Source: Pelagophyceae sp. CCMP2097 (Eukaryota; Sar; Pelagophyceae). Taken from it: a stretch of DNA of 32,927 nt. Under the pieces are notes generated by a model, which saw nothing but the letters and a program-made list of their open reading frames with translations, was not told the DNA's origin and ran no database searches. Made by a program: the position numbers and the translations under genes. The stretch spans positions 79,178 through 112,104 of the forward strand of contig MU657216.1 of the NCBI GenBank assembly GCA_026770575.1. The letters run 5' to 3'. Position 1 is the stretch's first letter; every line of letters begins with the position of its first letter. Below, piece after piece: positions 19,563-28,533 of the stretch.

Positions 19563-21529
19563 TCACGCGTAGTAGACGGTTTCCCTCGGCGTGGACGGGG
19601 TCCTTTGAGACGCGGATCTCGCGGCGCCCTGCGGCGTTGCGGCGCGGAGCGCGGCGGACTCTGCGGTGTCGAGGCTGCGGCGGACGGTGGCCTGCCTCAA
19701 GACGTATTCGAAGGATTTGACGACGTCGACGTCGTCCTCGGACGCGTTCAAAAACGCCTTGGCGGCGCGCCGCCTTTCGCTGGCCCAGCGGCCAAAGCCG
19801 AAGAGGCCCAGCAAAGGGCAGCAGGAGTCGTCGGTGCAGATGAGGTTGAACTGAAGGCCGAGCTTTAAAAGAGGCCAGAAGAGGTACGAGCTGACCGTGG
19901 CCAGCGCAAAACTGTAGGCAAACGTCTTGTGCTTGCTCACGTCTTCGCCGAGCTTGTAAAAACCCCAGGCGATAACGACGAGGCCGGTCAGCGTGGCCGG
20001 GTAGACGATGAGGTGGCCTATACACTCCGCCACGCCCTTGAAACAGCATAAATACTTCTCCCTCCTACGCCCTCGGCGTTCGTAGTGCACGCAGGGGCAG
20101 GCCAGCAAGTAGAAGAGGACTTCCGTGAGGACGAGGACGGGAAGCGTGACGTAGAGCGTCGTCGCCCAGAAATTCTTAAAAAGGCCTTCGGCCGTGTACC
20201 AATCTCGTTGGCTCCGATTCCTGTCGACGTAGACAGAAGCAAAAAGGCAAAAGCTCCGGACCACGACTTCGGCGCTGAACGACTCGAGGCGAGAGAGAGG
20301 GTGCGTGTCGTCTCGGAAGCACCAGGATAAAAGCGGATGGTTATTTCGGCAATAAAACCCAAAATCTTCCGCAAACCCGCGCGGGTACCCGCACGCCGCA
20401 AAGCAGCAGTCCGCGCGTTTCACGCCGTCGAGGCCGCGGCCCCAGTAGCACCGGCCGTTGCGCAGGCCCTCGGACTTCATCCAACGTACCTATGGGCACG
20501 GAATCACCACTCTGCCGCGTGCGACGGTCCAGAAGATGGCCTCTGAGGTCGCTCTCCACCGTCTGAGGCTCGGGCTTTCCGACATCATCGCCTGGCGCGG
20601 AGGTATACGCGTTCTCGGGCAGCGCCTCTGACAAAGTTCAGCCACTGGTCCTTGGAGACGGACTGTCCGCCGGCGTCGTGCGCGAGCGCCTTGAGGCACT
20701 TGTCCTGCCTTGCAGGGCCCTTGAGGAGGCCCTTTAAGGTGACGTTGCGTGTTGACCTGATGTACTCCCGCACCGCAGGAATCTCGCAGCCGGATCGAAT
20801 CTCGGAAATGTTCAGAGTCCCGTCGCCGTCGCCGTCCATCATGTCAAAGATTCGCTGCGCCGCCTCGACGTCGATGGCCTCGACGCGCGTGTTCAAAGCG
20901 GCTAAAACGGCAATCTCCGCGGGCGAGCCCAGGTTGGTCGAAACGAGGCGCTCCCGCTCCTGCGCCTGCAAACGCGCCTCGGCGCGAGACAGAGCCACGG
21001 CCTTGGCCTCGGCGCGGTCGTAGTCCGAATCGGAAAGTTCGCGGAACGGAGCCGTGCGGCTCGGTCCGGCGCCGGGCGGCGACACTGCGGTGCGCGGCGA
21101 CGGTTCGGTACGCGGCGACCCAGAGCGCGGCGACGGCTGCGTGGTGCGCGCGCGCGCGGTCTCGGGGCGCGAAACGCGCGCGGGCTCGGGGCCGCGGCGG
21201 GGCAGCGCGTCGTACGGCGGCGGCGTCGGCCGCGGCCGCGGGAGCGCCTCCTCATCGGGCGCCGGCGTTTCCCCTGTGCGCTGCGGCCGCCGGTGGGACG
21301 CCACCAGCGCCGGCGGCGGCGACGCGGACCGCCCGGGCCGGCGCGGCGGCGGTGGCGGTGCCGATTCGCCGCGCCGCGGCCCAGGCGGGCGCGACTCGGC
21401 ACTGGTCTCCGGCGCCGACTCGCCGCGCTTCGGGGCCGGCGGTCGAGCGCGCGGTTCGCCGCAGGCGCCGCAGGCAGAAGTGCCCTGCGCGTTCTGCAAG
21501 GTACAGGACCGGCAAGTCCAAAGCGCCAT
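19563..21529 (-). CDS. RanBP2-type zinc finger, EF-hand and multi-pass membrane protein
   Basis: Exon 21529-20609 (307 codons) joins in phase 0 across a 119-bp intron (GTATAC to CCATAG) to 20489-19563, giving 615 aa. Residues 4-23 form a RanBP2-type finger, W-x-C-x2-C-x10-C-x2-C. Then comes a long Pro/Arg/Ser-rich disordered region (about 25-165) and a canonical EF-hand loop, DGDGDGTLNISE (232-243), with a LKGLLKGPARQDKCL helix region. The second exon encodes Cys-rich segments (GRCYWG, DCCFAACGYPRGF) and at least three hydrophobic helices, one in FWATTLYVTLPVLVLTEVLF, one in LIVYPATLTGLVVIAWGFY and one in TFAYSFALATVSSYLFW. If the intron is not real these are two genes: a soluble zinc-finger/EF-hand protein of 313 aa and a membrane protein starting near 20480. 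A Ca2+-sensing membrane role is inference only. Confidence 0.6.
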
Positions 21530-21742
21530 GGCTGCAAAGACCACGCCCTGCTCCACGACACGCGCTGCGGAAGCCGCACCGGGTACCCTGTACCGGACCC
21601 CCGTCACCGGACTCGCGAGAAAGTGGCGGCAACGTCTGTTCCGTGCGTTGTCGGGGAACGTGTTTCTGTAAAACAACTTTTGTAAAGTCTAGACAACCGT
21701 CGCAGTCGCCGAGCCGCCTTTCGTTCTCCCCCGCCCCGCGCC
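21530..21742. promoter_or_regulatory. Divergent promoter between NudC and zinc-finger/EF-hand genes
   Basis: The ATG codons of the two genes are 213 bp apart and face away from each other. The middle contains AAACAACTTTTGTAAAGTCTAG, locally AT-richer than the surroundings. The shared promoter is inferred from arrangement and spacing. Confidence 0.4.
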
Positions 21743-23053
21743 ATGTCGGGCATGCTCGAGGAGGAGCGCTTCGACGGCATGCTGCTGCAGTTCGCGCAAC
21801 AGTGCCAAGGTGCGCCTCTTTGACGGCCGTGGGGGAAAGCCGTTCTTCGTTTCGACCTCGTCGATCCCTCGACGCCAGGCATCGAGCCGCTGCTGGACAC
21901 CGTCTTCTCGTTCCTGCGCCGCAAGACGGACTTCTTCACCGGCGCCGCGACGGACAAGGCGACGCAGTGAGCGCAACGCCCTGGCGGCCCGTATTCTGCG
22001 CGCCTCGTCCCGACGCCACCCCTGCAGGACCGTCCTCAAGATGCTCGAGAAACACGCGTCGCTGGCCGAGAAGACGGACACGGAGAAGCGCAAGAAGCGC
22101 GCCGACGACGAGGACCGTGCGTCGCCGGATTCTTTTGACAGAACCGTGCCTCGGTCGTGATCCCCTCGACGCGGGGGGCGCAGGTGCGACGGCGCGCAAG
22201 GACGCGGCGCGGAAGCGGCGCGACGACAAGGCCAAGGCGCCCGCGGCGGATGACGGCGTCGTGGAGGTTGGCGAGTCGGGCGCGGACATTTCTGAGGCCC
22301 CCGCCGCGCCCGCCGCGGCCGACGTCGCGGTGTCGTCCGAGGAGAAGAAAGACGAGGAGGAAGAGGAGGACAAGACGCCGCCACCGCCGGGCAACGGCGG
22401 CGTCATGGCCTGGGGGCGCTGGACGCAGGAGTGCGTCGCTCTCGTGTCTGCCCCGCGCGGCCGCTCGTATGCCCCCTCTCGGCTCGCGACGGCCTTTCGC
22501 AGGCTCGCGGACCTGCAGCTGTACATCCCCGTTCCGGCGGGCCTCTCGGCCAAGTCGCTGGTGGTGGACATTGGCAAGGGGAAGATTACGGTGGGAGTCA
22601 AGGGCGCGCCTCCCATTCTCGACGGCCCCATGCACAAAAAAGTGATTGTCGACGACTGCTTCTGGACTTTGGAGGAGGATGCTTCCGGCGGCAAGGAGGT
22701 GGTCATCTCGCTGCAAAAGGAGGACAAGATGTCGTGGTGGAAGTGCATCGTCGTGGGTGAAGTGGAGATCAACACGCAAAAGGTCCGTCTTTTGGTCCAA
22801 CCGCCCTTCAACCGCCCTTGCAGGGTCTCCGGGGTCGCGCTTCCCCCATGCTTGGTATTAGGTGCAGCCGGAGAATTCCAAGCTCTCCGACTTGGACGGG
22901 GACACGCGCATGACCGTTGAAAAAATGATGTTCGACCAGCGCCAAAAGGCCCTCGGCAAGCCCACCTCCGACGAGATGGGCAAGCAGGACGTTTTGGAAA
23001 AGTTCATGAAGTCGCACCCGGAGATGGACTTTTCAAAGGCCAAGTTCTCCTAG
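21743..23053 (+). CDS. NUDC: NudC, nuclear distribution/migration protein
   Basis: Exons 21743-21809, 21879-21966, 22028-22116, 22184-22430, 22503-22782 and 22862-23053 give 320 aa with consistent phases; introns are 61-79 bp. The N-terminal NudC motif [13 protein letters not shown] followed by [15 protein letters not shown] is plain. An acidic, Lys-rich linker ([20 protein letters not shown]) leads to the CS domain: W-x-Q...[34 protein letters not shown], and [18 protein letters not shown]. The tail is diagnostic: [33 protein letters not shown] and [12 protein letters not shown]. NudC is an Hsp90 co-chaperone that stabilises dynein and LIS1 and acts in nuclear movement and cytokinesis. It is divergent from the zinc-finger/EF-hand gene. 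Confidence 0.94.
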
Positions 23054-23502
23054 GAACTGCGTAATCAAGACGGTTCCATGCATACATCTCTGGGACGCTC
23101 GTGTCCCCCGACTCTGGGACGCGGAGAGGCCGTGTAGCCGGAGACACGGGACATGCATCCCACGGACCACGTGGGTCTCTCTGGATAGGGGCGGGACGCG
23201 CGTCTACGGGCCGCAGCGAGGTCTTGTCCATCCGTGAGGTTCCGCGGAATCGCCAAAGCCCGCCTGGCGAGTATACTGACGCCGTCGCTCGCTCGTCGTT
23301 TGATAACCTCGCCCGACTTTGTCTCGCTTTTCGGGCATCGCCCGGTTCCTTTGCGAGCCCTTCGCCGGCCGAGCCGTACGCCCCGCCCGCGTCTTCTTCC
23401 ACGGCAAGCGACCGATGAGGACTAAACGCAACACTTGATCTTATCATAAAAGCCGGACGATCTCCGTCGAGCCCGGCCCCCTCTGGTCTGACGATCGAGG
23501 GC
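23054..23502. other. Intergenic or unresolved 5' exon region
   Basis: There is no firm gene in this 449-bp stretch. A plus frame from about 23101 to 23418 (with EYTDAVARSSFDNLARLC) is protein-like in composition but has no family match and stops at 23416. The same frame reopens directly into the small acidic gene that follows. It may hold a 5' exon or UTR of that gene. Confidence 0.35.
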
Positions 23503-24075
23503 ATGCCGCGGCGCCGGATGAGCGACCCTTGGCGATCTGACGACACAATTCGAAAGGTTTACTGAGGTTGGGACCCGCGAGTTTCCGTCTCTGGGTTCCC
23601 CTCTTCGTTCGGCTGACGCCTCACCTTTTCCAATAGGTCATGTCGGACTCGTCGTACTCTTCCGTGATGCGGTTCCGCGACGTCTACGAGATTGTGGACG
23701 ACGCGTGGCTCGCCGACTTAATCGACGACGACGATGTGGAGATTGCCCTTGGCGACGACGCGTTCCACGACGAAGGTCCGTCCTTTTTAAGACTGTGTGC
23801 CCCCATCCGCGATACTGCATGGTCCGAAGATGAACGATATATTTGCTACTCTCGACCGGCGACGGCGTGACGATTTTTTATCACCAAGATCGCTGAGGAT
23901 CCCTTTGCACGCGCCCACCGCGGGCCCTCTGTTTTAACGTCTTGGACGCCGCGTCACGCGCTCCCTAGGCGACATGGACTCTGGCGACGTGCTCGAGGCG
24001 GCGACGAAGGAGGACGAGCGGTGGACGGACCTGGCGCTGGAGCACGTTACCGACGGCGGCTCGCTGCAAAGCTAA
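23503..24075 (+). CDS. Small acidic protein, unrecognised
   Basis: Exons 23503-23556, 23637-23775 and 23969-24075 join in phase to give 99 aa; a start at 23640 would give 80 aa. The sequence is strongly acidic and helical in look: RKVMSDSSYSSVMRFRDVY, VDDAWLADLIDDDDVEIALG, then LEAATKEDERWTDLALEHV. The middle junction (Glu, then Gly-Asp-Met) restores frame exactly across the 193-bp intron, which supports a real spliced gene. I recognise no family. It could be a subunit of a larger complex, as many short acidic eukaryotic proteins are. The 5' end is uncertain because the frame stays open upstream to a stop at 23416. Confidence 0.42.
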
Positions 24076-24187
24076 CCCGAAGGCGCCCCCGATGCGCTGA
24101 CTGTTGTTGTTGTATTGTAACAAAGTATATTGTCATAGCTGACGTACGTCTTGTCTTGGAGAGCTCTCGAAGACGAGGTGTGGGCTC

Positions 24188-25087
24188 GTGCTCGTAGCAA
24201 GCGAGCGATTTGAAGGAATCCGAATCCTTCTTCACGCTAGATTTGAAAGCCAGTGCCAGGCACTGCTGGCACCAGCATCTGGCTCACGCCGTGAGGTGAT
24301 CACGCGCCGCGGCCCGGCGGTAGGTTTCCGAGTCGACCCCCACGCGCATGGACTCCGCGTCGATCATCCTCGGGCGCGCGGCTGCCTCTCGACGCGCGAC
24401 GCCTGGTCGACCGTCCTGCCCGTGAGCCGCGGCGCCCGCGCGGCCGCGCTGCTGAGCGTCGAGGTCGTTTGCCTCACTGGACGCGCGGCTGCGGCCGCGG
24501 ACACGGCGACCCTCGCGGTGGTCGTTGCGGCGGTCCTCGACCGCACGTTTCGCCAGCTGAAGACGCTCAAGCTGTATAAGTGCCCCGGCCTCACCGAGGC
24601 TGCACTCGAGCGGCTTGGTGACTGCGCGGCGCGGAAGTCGCTGGACCTGTCGTGGTGCGAAGGCCTCGCTACGTTGCCTGCGCGGCTCGGCGACTGCGCG
24701 GCGCTGACAAAACTGAAGCTAGTGTATTGCACCGGCCTCACCGCGCTTCCAGAGCGGCTCGGCGACTGCGCAGCGCTGACGTCGCTGGACCTGACGGGTT
24801 CCTACCTCCTCACTGCGCTACCCGAGCGGCTCGGCGACTGCGCGTCGCTGATGTCGCTGGACCTGTCGAGTTGCTTCACCCTCGACACGCTGCCCGAGCG
24901 GCTCGTCGACTGCGCGGCGCTGACGACGCTGGAGCTGTCATATTGCATGAAACTCACCACGCTGCCCGAGCGGCTCGTCGACTGCGCGGCGCTGAAGACG
25001 CTAGACCTGTCGGGTTGCCGCGGCACCGTCCGCCACCACGCCGTCGTCGGCGGCCTCGAGGCCCGCGGTTGCGTGGTCTCTTATTAA
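24188..25087 (+). CDS. Cysteine-containing leucine-rich repeat protein, 5' end unresolved
   Basis: The open frame encodes six 24-residue LRRs of the form C-x2-L-T-x-LPERLGDCAALTSLDL, plus an upstream segment (STRDAWSTVLPVSRGARAAALLSVEVV) that resembles an F-box-associated N-terminus. The frame has no ATG before the repeats; the first in-frame ATG codons (24850, 24947) lie inside the repeats. The only good start nearby, ATG 24348 (MDSASIILGRAAASRR), is in another frame and ends at 24423. The gene therefore either has a spliced start, has lost one to two bases, or is a decaying copy. The C-terminus (HHAVVGGLEARGCVVSY) looks intact. LRR arrays of this kind serve in protein binding. Confidence 0.5.
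   Translation: MLVASERFEGIRILLHARFESQCQALLAPASGSRREVITRRGPAVGFRVDPHAHGLRVDHPRARGCLSTRDAWSTVLPVSRGARAAALLSVEVVCLTGRAAAAADTATLAVVVAAVLDRTFRQLKTLKLYKCPGLTEAALERLGDCAARKSLDLSWCEGLATLPARLGDCAALTKLKLVYCTGLTALPERLGDCAALTSLDLTGSYLLTALPERLGDCASLMSLDLSSCFTLDTLPERLVDCAALTTLELSYCMKLTTLPERLVDCAALKTLDLSGCRGTVRHHAVVGGLEARGCVVSY
24251..24265. repeat. Perfect 7-bp-arm hairpin
   Basis: CAGTGCC and GGCACTG flank a single A, and a further CTGGCACCAGCATCTGG follows. It precedes the LRR coding part and resembles the inverted words at 322-374. Its role is unknown. Confidence 0.5.
24581..25012 (+). repeat. Six LRR-coding repeats, period 72 bp
   Basis: Each unit encodes 24 residues with GACTGCGCGGCGCTGA and CTGCCCGAGCGGCTCG in nearly the same place. 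The uniform length with no indels indicates duplication under protein-level constraint, despite the missing start codon. Confidence 0.85.
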
Positions 25088-25579
25088 GAAGAAATGCCTT
25101 TTTTGAGATTCTTGGACGTGCCTCGGCTTCAATCAGAGATCCGCGGCTGGTCGCACTCTTAGACGCCGACACTTGGCGATTCGGCAACGCGGCTTGGCCC
25201 TCCAGTCCATGGGATCAACGTCGCGACAGCCGAGCGGTTCCAAAGATCCCCGGCTCGTACGGCATGTTCGCGGGATATTCAATTTTGTTCTTGGATTCGA
25301 GGACGTGTCATGCCGCCGGACGTTCTGCTGTGCCCGGTGTTGAGGTCCATGACCTCGACTCGGGTCCCGTGCACCGATCTCAGGCCAAAGTCTCGAGCTA
25401 AGCTGGCGTGCACGGCCTCGTCGGCGGCCGATCAAGGAGCCTCGGCCTGCCCCGCCTCGATGGAGTCCGCCGAGGGAGGATGCTCCGATGCTACCTCCGT
25501 CTCTAGACAGAGGGGGGATGCTCAGATGCTACCTCCGTCTCCAGAGGGGCTTTGCAAGGCGGTTGTGTTAGCTTGACGG
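25088..25579. other. Convergent intergenic region with a short duplication
   Basis: This lies between the 3' ends of the LRR and CRAL-TRIO genes. Near 25480-25550 two adjacent segments share GGATG, GATGCTACCTCCGTCTC and AGAGG, a degenerate tandem duplication of about 36 bp. A minus-strand frame around 25300-25430 (with VHASLARDFGLRSVHGTRV) is protein-like, but I cannot tie it to a gene. Confidence 0.4.
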
Positions 25580-26621
25580 TCATCCCCGGACCTTTGCCGC
25601 GGCTTCGAACTTTGCCGCGTCCTCGGCGAGGTACCTACGTCAAACGTCGGAGCCGCCCGGTGGCGTCGGGGGCGCGGGCGCGCACGCTTGGGCGTCGTAG
25701 GAATAAGTCGAGTTGCCGCCCATGCACGCTTCGACGTTCTCGAGCGGGACCAAAGCGGCGACCTTTGCACGCTTCGCGGCGGCGTCGCCGCGGACGAAGA
25801 CGAGCTTCTCTTTTGTCACCGCGTCGATGAACGGCGAGATCACTTTGAACGCCGCGTTGAAGAGCCACCTACTCGATGCGTTACCTCGCGACGCATCGTC
25901 GACGGGGCGACGCACGGTGCATCGACGAGTACGGCGCGGTGCAGGCGCTCCGGGTAGTGGTGCTGCATCAGCCCGAGCGTGGCCTTTGAAGTCTTCATCG
26001 GCGGCGCGTTGCCTGCAAAGGGAGCTTCCAAAGGGAGCTTCCAAAGGGAGCTTCCAAAGGGCCCCGTGTCAAGGGTCCTCGAGGGTCCGGCCGACCGCTC
26101 TCCGAAGCGTGTTTGGCGCGTTGTCTCACGCATCGAGTAGCCCTCAAAGTCGATGAGGAGGACCCACTTCTCGTGCTGGGTTGCACGCGCGGCCTTGACC
26201 GCACGCTCCATCTGGTAGATCAGGTGCGTCACGTTCCCGTCGTGGGACATGGTGTTCTCCAGCCGGTTGCGCATGACCACGACCGTGCGGCCGTCGACGT
26301 CCAAGTGCGGCGAGGGCATGACGAACGTCTTTCCGCAGGCTTCCAATTTTATGGTCTCAAACGAGTCTTCGACCAAGGTCCCAACTTTCAACTTGCGGCG
26401 CCACTCCAGCGTCGAAACGAGCATGGCTTTGGCCTTGGCCGAATCGCCGCCGCGCGCGCGCAGGTACCGGGCACAACAAGGTAAGTCAACCTAAAGGAGC
26501 GTCCCGCCGCTGCGCCATTCGAATGGCCACGCACGTCAAAGTTGTCATCGAAGTAGCCCGTCGCCTCGTCGAGCTTGTAGGTGGCGACGACCTCGCGCCG
26601 CAGCTGCTCCGCGTCCGCCAT
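25580..26621 (-). CDS. CRAL-TRIO (Sec14-like) lipid-transfer protein
   Basis: Exons 26621-26535, 26490-26130, 26012-25916, 25868-25686 and 25634-25580 give 260 aa with matching phases. The N-terminal CRAL-TRIO helix region contains CCARYLRARGGDSAKAKAML and then LEWRRKLKVG. The lipid-binding lobe follows: DGRTVVVMRNRLENT, EKWVLLIDFEGYSMRNAPPM, TLGLMQHHYPERLHRAVLVD, then APWLFNAAFKVISPFIDAVT and KEKLVFVRG. These are the hallmarks of Sec14-type proteins, which exchange phosphatidylinositol, phosphatidylcholine or tocopherol-like ligands between membranes. The protein is short, essentially one CRAL-TRIO module with no GOLD or Rho-GAP domain. The second intron carries a 13-bp minisatellite. An E2F-like site lies about 55 bp upstream of the ATG. 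Confidence 0.92.
26017..26060. repeat. 13-bp minisatellite in a CRAL-TRIO intron
   Basis: Three exact units of AAAGGGAGCTTCC plus a partial fourth lie within the intron 26129-26013, directly next to its acceptor. Read on the coding strand, the array supplies pyrimidine-rich CCCTTT words ahead of the CAG, so copy number could affect acceptor strength. Confidence 0.85.
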
Positions 26622-26663
26622 CCGCTTGCAAACTTGAAAAACACGAAGTCAGAAAGTTGTAAC

Positions 26664-26688
26664 TTCGAATTCGAATTTGCGCGCCAAA
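26664..26688. promoter_or_regulatory. E2F-like site next to a TTCGAATTCGAA palindrome
   Basis: On the minus strand 26688-26676 reads TTTGGCGCGCAAA, which contains the E2F/DP consensus TTTSSCGC. The perfect 12-bp palindrome TTCGAATTCGAA sits immediately beside it (26664-26675). Both lie 43-67 bp upstream of the CRAL-TRIO start codon (26621), where a core promoter is expected. The match is by consensus only. Confidence 0.4.
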
Positions 26689-26833
26689 ATAATCCAAAAT
26701 ACACCCAATGATCGACCTCTGTTCAGCGATTGATGATGGCGCAGGGTCTCGCGAGGCCGAGCGTCGAGGGCCTCGCCTGCGCGCGCGCGGTGCGGTTCCC
26801 CGCGACTCCTCGCCGGCTCGAAAGTGGCTTACT

Positions 26834-28281
26834 TCACCAGTCGGCGCCGTCCATCATGGCGAGGGCGTCGATTGCGGCGCGTTTCCGACGGAGGACTTCG
26901 TCGTCTTCGACTTGCTTCGGCGTCGTTGTGGCCAACGCGCGCGGCGGGCGGAGCGCGTGCACGGCCACCGCTTCGTCGTCGAAGACGCATAGCTTACCGC
27001 CGCACCAACCGAGGCCATTGGGACGTTTGCCGAGGCGCTGCGTCGTCGAAGCGCCGAACTCTGCGCCGCCGCACTCATAGACGGAAAGGCCGTACTTTTC
27101 AGACGCCACCGCGAAGAGCACCGTCCCGTCCTCGCGGAGATCAAGGGCCTACGTCTGGCAGGTGCGAGGACGAGCGTGTGCGTTCTCCGTGGGCGGGTGG
27201 ACGCACGGCAAGTAGGTTAGAGGCGTCTGCTCTCGTGGCCAGCACGTGCGCGAGCGCCGGCGCGATTGCGGAAACGTCCGACGACGCGCCGCGCACCGCC
27301 ACGTGCGGCGCCTCGACGGTCGCAAAGCTCTGCGGCGCCGCGCCGAAGAGGTCGACGCGCGTGCCGAGCTGCCGGCCGCACGGTCCCTCGGCCGCGAGCA
27401 CACCCTAAAAGCATCTCGAGGCCTTTAAGGGGTCCGCGCTTGAGCGCACCGTGTGGACGTCGACGAGGTTTGCCTGGAGGATTTCGTTGCCAGAGCAGCT
27501 TGCGATGACGTGGAACGCATCGGCGCCCTCGGCGGCCCAGCACGCCTCGACGTCGTACGACTCAGTCCCCACCGGCGTCACGCGCACGACCGCAGCTGCG
27601 GTGGCCACGGCAGCGGTGTCTATGGCGCCGTCGACCGCGGCGCCGTCTTCCGCGGCGTCGCCGTCGCTCGACGTCGCCGGGGCGGCGACACGCAAGAGAC
27701 CGAGCGCGCCACCGGCGACGTAGAGCACGTGGACGGCGCCGCCGCGCCGCGCCACGCCGTGGAGCGCGGCGCCCGGCGGCAGCGCGCCGCCCGCCGTCTC
27801 CAGGAGCAGCTCGTACCCGTCCTGCGGCCGCCGCTCGGACCCCCGTGTTGCGGCATGCGACGCACCTCGGCGCGCGTGAAAATGCCGACGTCGCCGCGGC
27901 CGTTGAGGACCGCGAGGAGGTCTTCGCCGACGCACAGCGATGCGGCGTCCTCATACGCCGCGACGCAGCGCACCTGCCACCGCTGTCAATCGTCGATCCT
28001 CCGTGTCGGCGGCGACGCACGTCGGTGGCGTAGGCGTCGAGGCGGCAGACGCCGGCGTCGCAGGGCCAGAGGAGGCCGCCGCCGTGCTGCGCGACGCTGC
28101 CGTGGGCTGAGACGGCGGTGCCGGCGGCGAGGGAAACGCTGCGAGACGCCGAGACGAGGCCGTCGTCGTAGACGTACGTCTCGAAGCGGTCCGCGCGCCG
28201 CCGCAGCTCCACGTGCGCCATGGCGACGGGAGTGTACAAACAAGGTATTCTATCGCTTAAATCGCCGAAACCTTGCGTCAT
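26834..28281 (-). CDS. Unrecognised 417-aa repeat-like protein (possible beta-propeller)
   Basis: Exons 28281-28021, 27973-27866, 27821-27450, 27404-27207 and 27148-26834 join entirely in phase 0 (introns 47, 44, 45 and 58 bp). A start at 28221 would give 397 aa. Strand-like stretches recur: GGGLLWPCDAGVCRLDAY, VRCVAAYEDAASLCVGEDLL, LLAVLNGRGDVGIFTRAE, AVHVLYVAGGALGLLRV, AFHVIASCSGNEILQANLVD, TVLFAVASEKYGLSVYECGG and KLCVFDDEAVAVHALRP. That alternation looks like a diverged WD40-type propeller. The C-terminus is charged and helical (VEDDEVLRRKRAAIDALAMM). No enzymatic motif is visible. A scaffold role is possible; I do not recognise the family. It is divergent from the Q-rich gene at 28534. 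Confidence 0.7.
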
Positions 28282-28533
28282 GAATTTGCTCGGCGGCGGT
28301 GCGGCGGCGGCCCGACTCTGCCTTTCAAGCGCGGCGGCCCGCGAGCGGTGGTGCCAACGTGCGCGGCCCCGAAGTGCAGTGGCACGTTCCCATTTCTCGT
28401 AATTTTCTTTGTTTTTGATTCTGACTCAAAGGGGTTCTGAATTCTCGCCCATTTTTGGGTGAAAATTCCCCCAATGCCCCTTAACTTCGCGAATTTTGGC
28501 TCCAAAAGATAGAACGACACGCCCGCGACGGTG
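28282..28533. promoter_or_regulatory. Divergent promoter between propeller-like and Q-rich genes
   Basis: The region is 252 bp between opposed start codons. The part near the Q-rich gene is AT-richer than its surroundings and holds CATTTTTGGGTGAAAATT and TTCGCGAATTTTGG, which look like regulatory words. Promoter activity is inferred from arrangement. Confidence 0.4.

Noticed and set aside
24652..25401. Plus-strand frame of 249 codons overlapping the LRR gene
   Set aside because: It is a shifted frame of the LRR repeats with repetitive RAARRLRGAD peptides and no recognisable fold. The LRR frame explains the sequence better.
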